A DNA stretch of 64,000 nt from contig NZ_KB235914.1 of the NCBI RefSeq assembly GCF_000332175.1, positions 2,476,868 to 2,540,867 of the forward strand. The letters are read 5' to 3'. The notes beneath the pieces are model-generated. The model did not search any database. It was given only the letters and a program-made list of their open reading frames with translations, and was not told where the DNA came from. Numbering within the stretch: the stretch's first letter is position 1; the number at the start of each line of letters is the position of its first letter. The position numbers were made by a program, and so were the translations under genes. This stretch comes from Pseudanabaena sp. PCC 6802. Lineage in GTDB: Bacteria; Cyanobacteriota; Cyanobacteriia; Pseudanabaenales; Pseudanabaenaceae. Shown here piece after piece: positions 33,142 through 44,100 of the stretch.

Positions 33142-34631
33142 CTGGAGTTTAGACTAAAAAGTGGTAAAAAGCAGCCAGCCATTGCAGACTGACCGCTTGA
33201 TGATGGAAGCTGAAAAGACTATAAAATCAACAGCTTCATCATGATTAGTTTGGATAAACTTGAGCAATTTCGCAAGTACACGTACGAAATTATAGGGAAC
33301 GGGAGAGATGCGCTGTTCGACTTGATGGATGCGGTACTGACGAGTCGGAGTGTTTCATCGTTTGTGGAACTTTCGTTAAGCCCATTATTTCGGAGGGAGT
33401 GGTCGAGTATCTATGAAGCACTGCAAGATAGTCATCCTCCACGTGAAGACTTGATGAAGCAATACATACAGCAAATGCCGGCAGCAGAGGTGACGATATT
33501 GGCGGGCGACCATACAGCCTGGTCGCGTCCCTATGCGGTGACATTACAAGAACGCACCTACGAACATCAACCTCAACCGGGAGTAGGAAGCAAACCTGTT
33601 ACGGTGGGGCAAGGATACAGCACAATTGCCTGGATTCCAGAGTCAGAAGGGAGTTTTGCCTTACCGTTGCGGCATGAGCGGATCACCAGTTTCGAGAACC
33701 CGATTCAGAAAGCCGCTAGTCAGTTACGCTTGGTTTGTGCGGAAATTCCTGGGACTGTGCTTTTCCTGGGGGATGGCGAGTATGGGTGCGCACCATTTTT
33801 GCAGCAAACAGCAGACATCCCGTGTATCAAGCTGCTCAGGCTACGCCCCAACCGGGTTCTGTATCATGCCCCAAAGGATTACGAGGGGCATGGGCGACCC
33901 CATAAGCATGGAGAGAAATTTAGCCTCAAAGACTCTGACACTTGGTCTATTCCCCAAGCAGACATCACAATTGCAGAGCCTAAACTGGGACGATTGCAAA
34001 TTCGTCGATGGCCAAACCTGCACTTAAAGCAAGCCGCAGACCATCCCTTTACACTCATTCTGGTCGAACGTCTTGATATGCCTGAATCGAAACCCCTGTG
34101 GTTGATTTGGGTCGCTAAAGACGAGCCAATCTTGAGTGAGGTATGGCAAAAATATCTGCGCAGATTTGCCATTGAGCATTGGTATCGCTTGGTGCGTCAA
34201 CGTCTCCATTGGACAATCCCTCAGCTTTCTACCCCTGCTCAGATGGAGACTTGGTCGGACTTGATGCCTTTACTTACTTGGCAATTGTGGCTCGCTCGTG
34301 AACTTGTCCAAGACTCTCCTCTGCCTTGGCAGAAACCGATGACTAAATTGTCTCCTGGTCGAGTTGCAAATGCTTTTGCTTTAGTTTTGGTCAGGATTGG
34401 CTCTCCTTCCCCTGACCCTAAACCTCGCGGTAAGTCTCCAGGTTGGCCTCTTGGGAAAAAACGAACCCAACGGATTCGTTATCCTACTGTCAAAAAACGC
34501 TATGCCAAGCCCCTCAAAAAAGCTTCCGCTGCAACTGCTTAGCTCAACTTCTTCCCTTTTATCCTCTCTCTCGCTAGTTTCTATCTAGCGAGATGCTTCT
34601 TGTTGCCTTTTAGTCTAAACTCCAGTTAATT
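33136..34631 (+). mobile_element. Second insertion sequence (DDE, IS701/IS4-like) in the RTX gene
   Basis: The element spans 33142-34625 (1484 bp). Terminal inverted repeats are CTGGAGTTTAGACTAAAA and TTTTAGTCTAAACTCCAG, 18 bp and perfect. TTAATT is duplicated at 33136-33141 and 34626-34631. It holds one plus-strand transposase gene. Removal of the element and one duplicate joins TRLLI to DKPGSEPDELI in frame. Confidence 0.92.
33241..34542 (+). CDS. DDE transposase (IS701/IS4-like)
   Basis: A 433-residue transposase. Candidate catalytic residues are the Asp in ILAGDHTAWSRP, the Asp in FLGDGEYG, and the Glu in RFAIEHWYRLVRQ. The HTAWSRP and ERTYEHQP motifs match the DDE_5/IS701-like group as I remember it. 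The exact family needs a search, since the 6-bp target duplication is not the 4 bp usual for IS701. The C-terminus is strongly basic (KRTQRIRYPTVKKRY). Intact, and on the same strand as the interrupted gene. Confidence 0.88.
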   Translation: MISLDKLEQFRKYTYEIIGNGRDALFDLMDAVLTSRSVSSFVELSLSPLFRREWSSIYEALQDSHPPREDLMKQYIQQMPAAEVTILAGDHTAWSRPYAVTLQERTYEHQPQPGVGSKPVTVGQGYSTIAWIPESEGSFALPLRHERITSFENPIQKAASQLRLVCAEIPGTVLFLGDGEYGCAPFLQQTADIPCIKLLRLRPNRVLYHAPKDYEGHGRPHKHGEKFSLKDSDTWSIPQADITIAEPKLGRLQIRRWPNLHLKQAADHPFTLILVERLDMPESKPLWLIWVAKDEPILSEVWQKYLRRFAIEHWYRLVRQRLHWTIPQLSTPAQMETWSDLMPLLTWQLWLARELVQDSPLPWQKPMTKLSPGRVANAFALVLVRIGSPSPDPKPRGKSPGWPLGKKRTQRIRYPTVKKRYAKPLKKASAATA

Positions 34632-34734
34632 GACAAACCGGGTAGCGAACCGGACGAGCTAATTGCTGTAATTCAGGGCGTTACGGGCTTAGATATTAAC
34701 TCTAGTAACTTTGCATTCATAACTCCTCCCAACA

Positions 34735-35750
34735 CTCCTCCTACTGTCTCCAACATCTCCAAATCCGGCAACGAAGATACCGCGATCGCCTTCAGTGCCT
34801 CGGACTTCACTGGCGCATTCAGCGATATCGATGGCAACAGTCTCACCAAGATTCAAATTACCAGCCTGCCCAGCACTGGTACGCTGCAACTGAGCGGCAC
34901 GGGCGTTACTCTCAACCAGGAAATCGACGCGGCACAACTGGGGAATCTGGTCTTCGCGCCGAATGTCAACTTCAATGGCAGCGTCGGTTTTGGCTGGAAT
35001 GGATTTGACGGCACTGCCTATGCCAGCACCCCAGCCAGCGTCAATCTCACTGTCAACTCGGTTAACGACGCACCAACAGGAGCGGACAAGACTATCGACG
35101 CGACCCAAAACAGCCCTTACACCTTCACCGCAGCCGACTTCGGTTTCAGCGATCCTAACGACACGCCACCTAACAGTTTGTCAGCGGTTACGATTACCAC
35201 CACGGTAGCGGGGCTGACCTACAACGGCAACCCAGTTGCCGATGGGACGAGCATATCAGTAACCGACATTCAAAACAGCCTACTGAGATTCGTCTCAGCC
35301 ACTACAGGAACGCCTTCCTTCACATTCCAAGTGCAGGACGATGGCGGCACGGCCAATGGCGGCGTAGATCTAGATTCTACTCCCAATACCCTAACGTTGA
35401 ACGTGACGGCGGCAGCCAACAATCCGCCCACAGTCAGCAACATCACCAAATCTGGCGATGAAGATACCAACATCACTTTCAGCGCCTCGGACTTCACTGG
35501 TGCATTCAGCGATATCGATGGCAACAGCCTGAGTAAAATTCAAATTACCAGCCTGCCCAGCAATGGCACGCTCAAACTCAGTAGCACGGACGTTAGCCTC
35601 AACCAGGAAATCGACGCGGCACAACTGGGGAACCTGGTCTTCATACCGAATGCCAACTTCAATGGCAGCGTCAGCTTTGGTTGGAATGGGTTTGACGGCA
35701 CTGCCTATGCTAGCACCCCAGCCAGTGTCAATCTCACTGTCAACTCGGTT
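34735..35750 (+). repeat. Two cadherin-like blocks, 687 bp apart
   Basis: The segments 34735-35060 and 35422-35750 encode closely similar units (SGxEDTxIxFSASDFTGAFSD to NLTVNSVND). They are separated by a different domain, so the duplicated unit may originally have been about 229 codons. Confidence 0.8.
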
Positions 35751-36398
35751 AACGATCCTGCCACCATCAGCGGCACGGCAACGGCAGCGGTGACGGAAGA
35801 TACCAACGTCGGTGCGAATGGCAAACTCAACGCCAGTGGCTCGCTCGCAGTCAACGATGTGGATACGGGTGAGAACAAGTTCGACACTAATGTCACATCT
35901 ACCGCAGGTAACCTCGGTAGCTTGAGCATTACTGAGAATGGAGCCTTCAGCTACAGCGTTGACAACAGTGCGGTGCAGTATTTGGATGCCGGTCAAACCA
36001 AAACCGATACCTTCACTGTAAAATCCTTTGACGGCACAGCCAGTCAAGACATTACTATTGCGATTGCAGGTGTCAACGACCCTGCCACCATCAGCGGTAC
36101 GGCAACGGCAGCAGTGACGGAAGATACTAACGTCGATACGAATGGCAAACTCAACGCCAGTGGCTCGCTCGCAGTCAACGATGTGGATACGGGTGAGAAC
36201 AAGTTCGACACTAATGTCACATCTACCGCAGGTAACCTCGGTAGCTTGAGCATTACTGAGAATGGAGCCTTCAGCTACAGCGTTGACAACAGTGCCGTGC
36301 AATATCTGGATGCCGGTCAGACTAAAACCGATACCTTTACTGTAAAATCTTTCGACGGTACGGCCAGTCAAGACATTACTGTCACCATTACAGGTCAA
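35751..36398 (+). repeat. Two tandem 324-bp VCBS repeats
   Basis: Units at 35751-36074 and 36075-36398 encode NDPATISGTATAAVTEDTNV through FTVKSFDGTASQDIT. They differ at few bases; a VCBS repeat is about 100 residues, as here. Confidence 0.88.
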
Positions 36399-36875
36399 AA
36401 CGATGTAGCAGCCGTTGCCGAGATAAACATCACCGATGGCGGCTTCGGCGGTACGACTGACAACATTGTTGATGGCGATACTACACCAGGTACTGCAGAT
36501 GGCACAGACTACGGCACCACCACGGTCGGTACTGCCCTCACGCGCACGTTTACGATTGAAAATACCGGCACCGCCGAACTTACCCTGGGCGCGCCCTCGC
36601 TGCCAAATGGCTTCAGTATCGTCGGCACTTTCCCGACCAGCGTAGCAGCAGGAAGCAATGCCACGTTCACCGTGCGGCTGAATGCAACTACAGCAGGCAC
36701 CTACTCTGGCGACATTAGCTTCAGCAATAACGACAGCAACGAAAATCCATACAACTTCGCGATCGCCGGAACGGTCAACGCCGCACCTCCTGGAGTAATT
36801 AATGGTACTGATGCTAGCGAAACTTTAACCGGCAATAGTTTGGCAAATATTATCAACGGCTTCGGCGGCAATGAC

Positions 36876-37775
36876 TTCCTTGATGGCCGGAGTAACAACG
36901 ACAGCCTCAACGGCGGTGAAGGTAACGATACCCTCGACGGCGGGTCTGGTATAGACGTTCTCGATGGCGGTAATGGTGGAGACACTTACCTGTGGTTTGC
37001 AGGTGATGGTCGCGACACCTACAAAGACAGCGGTACCAGCGGTACGGACAAAATCATTGTCAGCAATACCACCGCCTTCAACGGCCTGCCATCGCAGTTC
37101 GATCGCGCCACCTCCGGCATCGATCGCATCGAAAGCGACCTGGGAGCCTTCAACATTCGAGGCGACAATGTTGCCGCAGATACCTGGGACTTTACAGGCA
37201 TAACCTTGATTAATGCCACCATTCAGGGGCGCGGTGGAGATGACCGTATCGTCGGCTCTAACGGCGCTGAAACCATCCAGGGCGGCAGCGGCAATGACTC
37301 CCTTAGCGGCAATGCTGGCAACGACCTTCTCGACGGTGGAGACGGCAACGACAGTCTCAATGGCGGCGACGGTAACGATACCCTCGATGGTGGTGCTGGC
37401 ATAGACGTTCTCGATGGCGGTAATGGTGGAGACACCTACCTGTGGTTTGCAGGCGATGGCCGCGATGCCTACAAGGACAGCGGTAGCAGCGGTACCGACA
37501 GAATTGTCGCGAGCGATACGGCTAACTTTGATGGCTTGCAGTCACTATTTAGTAAAGCCACATCCGGCATCGATCGCATCGAAAGTATCACAGGCAGCGA
37601 CTTCAATATTCGAGGCGACAATGTTGCTGCCGATATCTGGGACTTTACGAATGTGACTCTTGTCGGCGCTACGATTCTCGGTCGCGGTGGAGACGACATC
37701 ATCACCGGCACCAGCAGTGCGGACAGCATTCAAGGCGGTGATGGTAACGATAGCCTGGTCGGTTCTGGAGGTAGC
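36876..37775 (+). repeat. Two tandem 450-bp RTX modules
   Basis: The motif encoding GIDVLDGGNGGDTYLWFAGD recurs at 36951 and 37401, an offset of 450 bp (150 codons). Similarity is clear, but the units have diverged more than the 465-bp triplicate upstream. Confidence 0.75.
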
Positions 37776-38114
37776 GATAACCTCAGCGGTGGTAACGGTG
37801 CGGACAGCGTCAATGGAGGCGCAGGCAACGATACCTTAGATGGAGGCACGGGCAACGACACCTTCATTTTCGGCGGTGCTTTTGGGACCGATACAATTCT
37901 CAACTTCCAAAGTGGAAGCGATCGGATCGATCTCTCTGCTGTCTCCCTAGTCAGTTCCAGTCTAGATACCAATAATGACAACCTCATTAACAGCAGCGAT
38001 GCGGTTGCCAGCCTGGTTGGGGGCAATCTACAACTCAACCTTACTGGTTTTGGTGGAGGTCGAATCCAATTTGCAGGTCTGACGCAAATCAACGTGGCAG
38101 ACATCACCTTCTAG

Positions 38115-39067
38115 GATCGAAATATCTATCCATAATTTTGCAACGCTGTCCTGGGTTTTACCCTTGGCAGCGTTGTAATGCGATCTTGGTATTAGTAACG
38201 CACCAATTCAGTATTGCTTTGGCAGGCTTCGTTCTGGTTCCATTTGCTTGAAATTCGCGACATCGCTGGAGATCGCCTTTTTACACTCTTAAAATCCTAT
38301 AGCTTGCTTTGACAGAATCGCATCGCCAAAGATTTAATTTTTATGTCACAAATTCCTCACAAATTCCTCACAAAATTATGTATATGTCGTAAAGATTGAG
38401 CGATCGCCTAATTGAGATAACAGTTGCCATCTCGATCGCAAAGCCTAGACAGCAGGAGTTCGGGCGCTTTGCTGTTAAATTATCTCTGTAAGATGCAAAT
38501 CTTTGTTGAGATAGGTATCGAAGTTTATCAAATTGGAAATATTCGTGGCTAAAATAAAGATTCGACATATAATGAGAATTGGGTTAGAAATACTTATAAC
38601 CCTTGAAAACGATACCTTGTTAGAAGCACTTTATAAATAACGAATTTATTCTACATTTTCAGCAGAGGGAGGTGAGGGGCGCAAGTGGTAGAGCAAATTT
38701 CAGCATATATAGAAGATATAAATACAAACTTTAACCCAAGTCGATTTTAAAAATTCTTTAGAAAATACATAGGTTCCCTTGAATGTGCGATAAGCTGTGA
38801 GGAGTGCTTCGCGGGAGAGAGGACGCTGAGAAGCCACGTTTGACGAAGAGTGTATTTCTAAAATGAAGACAACTCAGTTTACCGAGAACTCGCCAGTTGG
38901 GTGCGGTGACGATCGCTCTGGAGAGGGTGGGGCTACTCAAAGATCGGTTTTAATCACTAGAAAATCCCGGATTTAACGCTTGGTCGCATTCTTCTCAGGA
39001 TAGAGAGGAAGGGGAAAATGCGTTGTGTTGTTTCGCCATCTATAAGTCATCTTAAAAGAGATTTGTT
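38115..39067. other. 953-bp region without a recognisable gene
   Basis: A hairpin at 38141-38175 may end the RTX transcript. The rest is AT-rich with short frames only. AGCAGAGGGAGGTGAGGGG near 38660 and AAAGAGATTTGTT just before the amylase ATG (39068) are the only purine-rich tracts. Nothing else recognised. Confidence 0.5.
38141..38175 (+). terminator. Possible terminator hairpin after the RTX gene
   Basis: CAACGCTG (38141-38148) pairs with CAGCGTTG (38168-38175), with an inner CTGGG/CCCTT-like pairing around TTTTA. No long U-run follows, so termination is uncertain. Confidence 0.5.
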
Positions 39068-40906
39068 ATGTCTTTAACACATTTGTCAGAGATTGATTTC
39101 TTAGTTCTAACCAATTCACCTACCTATTTCCCTTCTCCGATCGCCTGGGAAGATGAGGTATTCTATTTCCTGATGCTCGATCGCTTCTCGGATGGTCGCG
39201 AAAATGGCTATCGGGACAATCAGGGCAACCTGGTTACCACGGGGATCTCGCCATTGTACAGCCCAGCAGATCGGGAGAACGCGATTAAAACCGACGAGGA
39301 TGCCCGGAAGTGGCGGGAAGCAGGCACGCGATACGTTGGCGGCAACCTGAAAGGGTTGACCCAAAAGCTGGGATACCTGAAGCGGTTAGGTGTTACTGCT
39401 CTCTGGGTCAGCCCAATTTTGAAGCAAGTGCATTTTCAGCAGACATATCACGGCTACGGTATCCAGAACTTTCTGGAAGTGGAACCTCACTTTGGTACGG
39501 GGGATGACCTGAAAGAACTGGTGCGGATGGCGCATGAGAACGACATCTATGTAATTCTGGATATTATCTTGAATCATAGCGGAAATGTGTTTTCCTATGC
39601 GGGCGATCGCGATCGTCCGTGGACTGGCGGGACGTACCCAGTTGAGGGCTTTAACGACAAACAGGGCAATCCCACCATCCCCTTCGTCAAAGCCGATCCC
39701 CAACACCTGCCGGATATCGCTGGGGCAGTGTGGCCTGCCGAATTCCAAGATCCTGATGCCTTTACGCGCAAGGGCTACATCAGAAATTGGGACTACGACC
39801 CCGAATTTCGCGAGGGAGACTTCGGCGATCTGAAGGATATTCACCACGGCTACGGTTCTCCCGATGACTATCAAGTTTCTGATGCCCTGCGCCATTTGTG
39901 TGAAGCCTATAAATACTGGATCGCCTACGCAGACATTGATGGCTTCCGCATCGATACCGTGAAGCACATGGACATTGGTGCCACCCGCTACTTTGCCTCC
40001 GCGATCCGCGAGTTCACGCAAAGCATCGGCAAGGAGAATTTCTTCCTGTTGGGTGAGATTACGGGAGGACGTGTCCGGGCTTACGACACACTGGAACTGA
40101 CGGGACTGAGTGCGGCGCTGGGCATTGATGATATCCCGGACAAGCTGGAATATCTGGTCAAGGGATACCGCAATCCAAACGATTACTTCAGCCTGTTCCG
40201 CAACTCGGAGTTGGTCAACAAAGGCTCCCACATCTGGTTCCGCAATAAAGTGGTTACATCATTTGACGATCATGACCAAGTACGTAAAGGCAGTTATAAA
40301 GCTCGCTTCTGTGCCGATGCTGGTGCGTCGAAAGTGGTGCTGAATGTGCTGGCTTTGAATGCGATGACGCTGGGCATTCCCTGTATCTACTACGGCAGCG
40401 AACAATGTTTTGATGGGCAAGGAGGGAGCGATCGCTATATCCGAGAAGCCATGTTCGGCAGTGAATTTGGGGCTTTTCGGACGCGAGGCGTGCATTTCTT
40501 CAATGAAGACAATTTAGTTTATCAGGAACTCGCCAAAATTCTGGAGATTCGCCAGAAAAACATCGTCTTGCGGCGCGGTCGCCAATACCTGCGCCCGATT
40601 TCAGGGCGCGATGATGGAGTCCGCTTCAGCTTGCCGGAGATGGTGGGAGGACAAATTCGCTTTGTAGTGCCCTGGTCGCGGATTTTTAACGGCAAGGAGG
40701 TGCTGCTGGCGATTAACACGGATTACGACCAGCCCAGAACGGCCTGGGTGACGATCGATAACGACCTGCACCAGTCGGGAGATATGTTGAAGTGCATTTA
40801 CTCGACGGATGCATCGCAGATCGCTCAGGTGGTGACGGTAGAAGCGCGGAATGGGAAAGCGGCGTTGATTAACGTTCCTGCCGCAGGTTTTGTAATTTTT
40901 GAGTGA
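39068..40906 (+). CDS. Alpha-amylase family glycosyl hydrolase (GH13)
   Basis: A 612-residue GH13 protein without a signal peptide. The TIM-barrel motifs are YVILDIILNHSG (region I), DGFRIDTVKH with nucleophile Asp296 (region II), FLLGEITGG with acid/base Glu330 (region III), and FDDHDQ with Asp403 (region IV). The N-terminus FYFLMLDRFSDG and a C-terminal beta domain are also typical. All catalytic residues are present. It should act on alpha-glucan such as glycogen or maltodextrin in the cytoplasm; the exact specificity (amylase, sucrose-type, transferase) is not visible. A small membrane-protein gene follows 11 bp later. Confidence 0.93.
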   Translation: MSLTHLSEIDFLVLTNSPTYFPSPIAWEDEVFYFLMLDRFSDGRENGYRDNQGNLVTTGISPLYSPADRENAIKTDEDARKWREAGTRYVGGNLKGLTQKLGYLKRLGVTALWVSPILKQVHFQQTYHGYGIQNFLEVEPHFGTGDDLKELVRMAHENDIYVILDIILNHSGNVFSYAGDRDRPWTGGTYPVEGFNDKQGNPTIPFVKADPQHLPDIAGAVWPAEFQDPDAFTRKGYIRNWDYDPEFREGDFGDLKDIHHGYGSPDDYQVSDALRHLCEAYKYWIAYADIDGFRIDTVKHMDIGATRYFASAIREFTQSIGKENFFLLGEITGGRVRAYDTLELTGLSAALGIDDIPDKLEYLVKGYRNPNDYFSLFRNSELVNKGSHIWFRNKVVTSFDDHDQVRKGSYKARFCADAGASKVVLNVLALNAMTLGIPCIYYGSEQCFDGQGGSDRYIREAMFGSEFGAFRTRGVHFFNEDNLVYQELAKILEIRQKNIVLRRGRQYLRPISGRDDGVRFSLPEMVGGQIRFVVPWSRIFNGKEVLLAINTDYDQPRTAWVTIDNDLHQSGDMLKCIYSTDASQIAQVVTVEARNGKAALINVPAAGFVIFE

Positions 40907-40917
40907 GGTAATTTGCA

Positions 40918-41130
40918 ATGTATGAATTAATGCGATACACCCTGATGCACAAACTACTACCACAGCAACTCTTGTCAGGAGGAACTGCCTTTATTGTTGC
41001 TAACGCATTTTATCAATTTCACAGTTTCGGACTGGAATGTATAGCTTTTCTGGCTACATGGTACGTCTTCGATTTTATTGTGCAGAAATTGTTTGTTGCG
41101 TTGGGTTGGATTCGGTCTAGGTCGCGATAA
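40918..41130 (+). CDS. Small two-helix membrane protein
   Basis: A 70-residue protein with GAGGT 9 bases before the ATG. Hydrophobic stretches lie at about residues 18-33 (LLSGGTAFIVANAFYQF) and 38-62 (ECIAFLATWYVFDFIVQKLFVAL), and the tail is basic (RSRSR), so the C-terminus is probably cytoplasmic. No family recognised. It sits between the amylase and the beta-propeller gene on the same strand and may be co-transcribed with them. Confidence 0.6.
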   Translation: MYELMRYTLMHKLLPQQLLSGGTAFIVANAFYQFHSFGLECIAFLATWYVFDFIVQKLFVALGWIRSRSR

Positions 41131-41192
41131 TTTGTCAATTTGTCAGTTTTACATTCAATAACATTATTTAGCGCCAATTTTGGAGAAAAGTC

Positions 41193-44100
41193 ATGACTGA
41201 AGGAAGTCGTCCTCCTGGTGGAGACAATAATATTAACGAACAATCTGAAGTTCCTCAACAGGGGAAAGAACCGGAAGGGGGACCATTTGCCCGAGAACTA
41301 GCATTTTTAGAAGAGCGTTTTGCCACCCTTGAACCTAAACCTCTGGAGGGGAGTATTGTCGAACCCAGACCACCTGTTTCTTCTCCTGAAGAAGAGCTCG
41401 ACAGGCTTCGTGCAAGCAGCACATTACCGGCAGACTTTCGCCGCAATTTAGTGGAACAATATCGTCAGCGTCAGCGACAGAAACTGGCAGCAGAAGGCAT
41501 ATCTACAGGTGAAGAAGGTGAAGGGCGGGCAGACACTGAAGAACCAGTGGAAGAAGAACCTGAGCCGCCACCCCCAACTCCACCCGCGCCACCACCTGCC
41601 AATAACTGGATTCCCATTGGACCGTCCGTTTTGCGACAAGGTCAGGGCGGTGTCAAGCCAGCTACCAGTGGACGGACACCAGCGATCGCTGTGGCTCCCG
41701 GTGGCACACGCATTTATATTGGTGCAGCAAATGGAGGAGTGTGGTACTCGGAGGATACAGGACAGACATGGCGTTCCTTAATGGATGCCTTTGACCTCAA
41801 CCCCACCCAAACTGCGTCAGATTCACTTGCCTGTGGTGCGATTGCCTTAGTTCCTGGTACTACCTCCAGCCAGGATCGTCTCTATGTAGGATCTGGTGAG
41901 GGGGCAGGAGGCGCTTACTTTGGAGTTGGACCACTAATTTCAACTGATGGTGGTATCAACTGGAGCACTGAATCAGCCAACCCCGACCTTGCTGGCAGTG
42001 CTTTTTATGCCCTGGCAGTCGACCCAGGAGATGCGGAGCGGGTTATAGCAGCCACGCGTAGGGGTGTCTATCGACGTGAACCAAATAGCAGTGGTGGCGT
42101 TCACTGGATGCGAAAAACTCTTCCTAGTGCAGGATCTACTTGGGCAACTAGTGTCGTAGTCGCTCGCAGCGGTGGCATAACCACTTTCTATACAGCAGTG
42201 TGGTATGGACCAGTCTATTCATCTACTGATGGGGATACCTGGAACAGCGTAGGAAGTAGCTTTCCCACTGCAAACGTGGGACGTATTGGTCTGGCAGTTC
42301 AACCGAATAACCCTAACGTTTTGTATGCTTTGATTGAAAATTCAAGCGATCGTTCTATTTTGGGTGTTTGGCGACTGGATATAAGTGACAACACCTGGAG
42401 ACAAATCAGTGGATACCCAACCGATCTTTTTGGAACGGCTGCGATCGGCTTTCAAGGATCGTATGACTTAGCAATTGCTGTCGACCCTAACAATGCAAAT
42501 CGTCTCTACCTTGGTGGTTCTACTAAACAGTCAAGTGGTGAATGGTCAGGTTCTCTCTATCGGAGTGTCGTAACCAGCAGTGGGTCGGGTGCAAGTCTAA
42601 CCTATAGCATGTCCAATACCTACATCGGTGGCTCGGTGCACGCTGACATCCACACCCTTGTCTTTGCTCCAGGTGACTCCGATAAGCTCTGGGTTGGCTG
42701 CGATGGAGGGGTCTTTTACTCTACTACCCCCACAACAGGCACAGGAAACATCTTTACTTCGTGCAATACCGGACTGGCTACACTCACTATGGAACATCTA
42801 GATCAGCATCCCACTGAAGATGCAGTGGTCTTTTGCGGTTCCCAAGACAATGGTGGCGAACGCTTTACTGGCGAAGAAGTCTGGCTGCACTCAGTTTGGG
42901 GCGATAGTGGCTTTTTTGTGGTCAACTGGAACGCACCATACAAAATATTGAGTACTTATGTCCGTTCATCAATTAACCGCTCCATTGATGGAGGTACACG
43001 TTATAACTACAACGAAGTGGGTGTGACACTAGCAAGTGGAGAAACTGTTCTTTTCTACGCGCCAATTGCAGGTACACCGCACAATCCGAGCAATCCCAGT
43101 GAGGCTGACATTGTTGCATTTGGGTCGATTCGTCCCTGGATCAGTACAACTTTCGGGGGCGGTTGGCAGTCTATCCCCAACAACACTCTGGCAGGTGATA
43201 GCCTAAATGAAAGGATTCGCTCTTTAGCATTTGCTTCTGCTACTAAACTTTATGCTGGCACCATGAGCGGTGGGGTCTATCGTTTTGAACAAAGTGGCGG
43301 AACCTGGACGCGCACTCAAATTAATACGCTAGGGGGAACTAGTTCCTTGCCTCTGACTGTCCCCGTGACCGATATTGCCATCGATCTAGCGGATGCCACA
43401 GGCAACTCCATCTACATCACCTTTGGTGGTATCGGTGACTACCGCCATGTTTGGCATTTTGATGGCACTCAGTGGCAGCAGCGTAGTGGTCCTGCTGCGG
43501 GCAATCCCAATAGCCTTCTGGCCGTGCAAGCCAATGCAATTGTGGTCGATCCAGCCAACACCAGCCATATCTATGTGGGTGCAGATATTGGCATCTGGCG
43601 TTCCACCGATGGAGGGGCAAACTGGTCAACCTTTTCAGAAGGCTTACCCGATGCAGCCGTCATCGATATGAAATTACACGCCGATCGCCGTCTGTTACGG
43701 GCATCCACCCACGGTCGTGGCGTTTTTGAACGCACATTAGATGCGTTGCCCAAGCTAGGGATAGAACTTTATGTACGGGATACTCAACTCGACCAAGGTC
43801 GTTTTCCAACTGTGAATTACCTGCCCGATCCAACCCAACAGGGAGAAGTCGTTCGCTTCTGGCGGGGGCCTGACATTAAATTGGATACACCAGATGCATC
43901 GGGACAGTATCAGTTTCCCCTAACGGGAACCATTGATCTCTTGCAATTTGTTGACACGCTCACAGATGACTTCCAAAATGTGGCAACTCACGCCACAGCA
44001 ACGATTACTACTCGCGTCTATGTTCAGGTTCACAACCGTGGTGTGATACCCGCAGATAACGTGAGAGTCATGTTGTTGATCGCCAATGCTTCAGCGGGAT

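Larger units (their letters stand above)
34632..38114 (+). pseudogene. Giant RTX/cadherin-like secreted protein, 3' fragment
   Basis: 1160 codons plus stop, open from the IS border; a start exists only inside the frame (TTG at 35178), so normal translation is unlikely. Order: RTX-linked DUF-like tail (PDELIAVIQGVTGL), cadherin-like block, a second unrelated beta block, another cadherin-like block (NPPTVSNITKSGDED...), two 108-residue VCBS repeats, a choice-of-anchor-D/HYDIN-like domain (TRTFTIENTGTAELTLG), and two 150-residue RTX modules with TYLWFAGDGRD. The end is a serralysin-like C-terminal segment (DTILNFQSGSDRIDLSAV) that in this class carries the type I export signal. Adhesin or surface-layer-like role inferred. 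Confidence 0.88.

Noticed and set aside
30826-33192. Middle RTX fragment as an independent gene
   Set aside because: Its apparent start codons lie in IS256 sequence and its last codons in the second IS. Both are insertion artefacts.
35391-36398. 335-codon open frame antisense to the RTX gene
   Set aside because: It arises from the biased codon pattern of the VCBS and cadherin repeats. The repeated sense-strand domains explain the sequence.
39386-40231. 281-codon frame antisense to the amylase gene
   Set aside because: The sense strand encodes a complete GH13 catalytic domain. The antisense frame has no family features.
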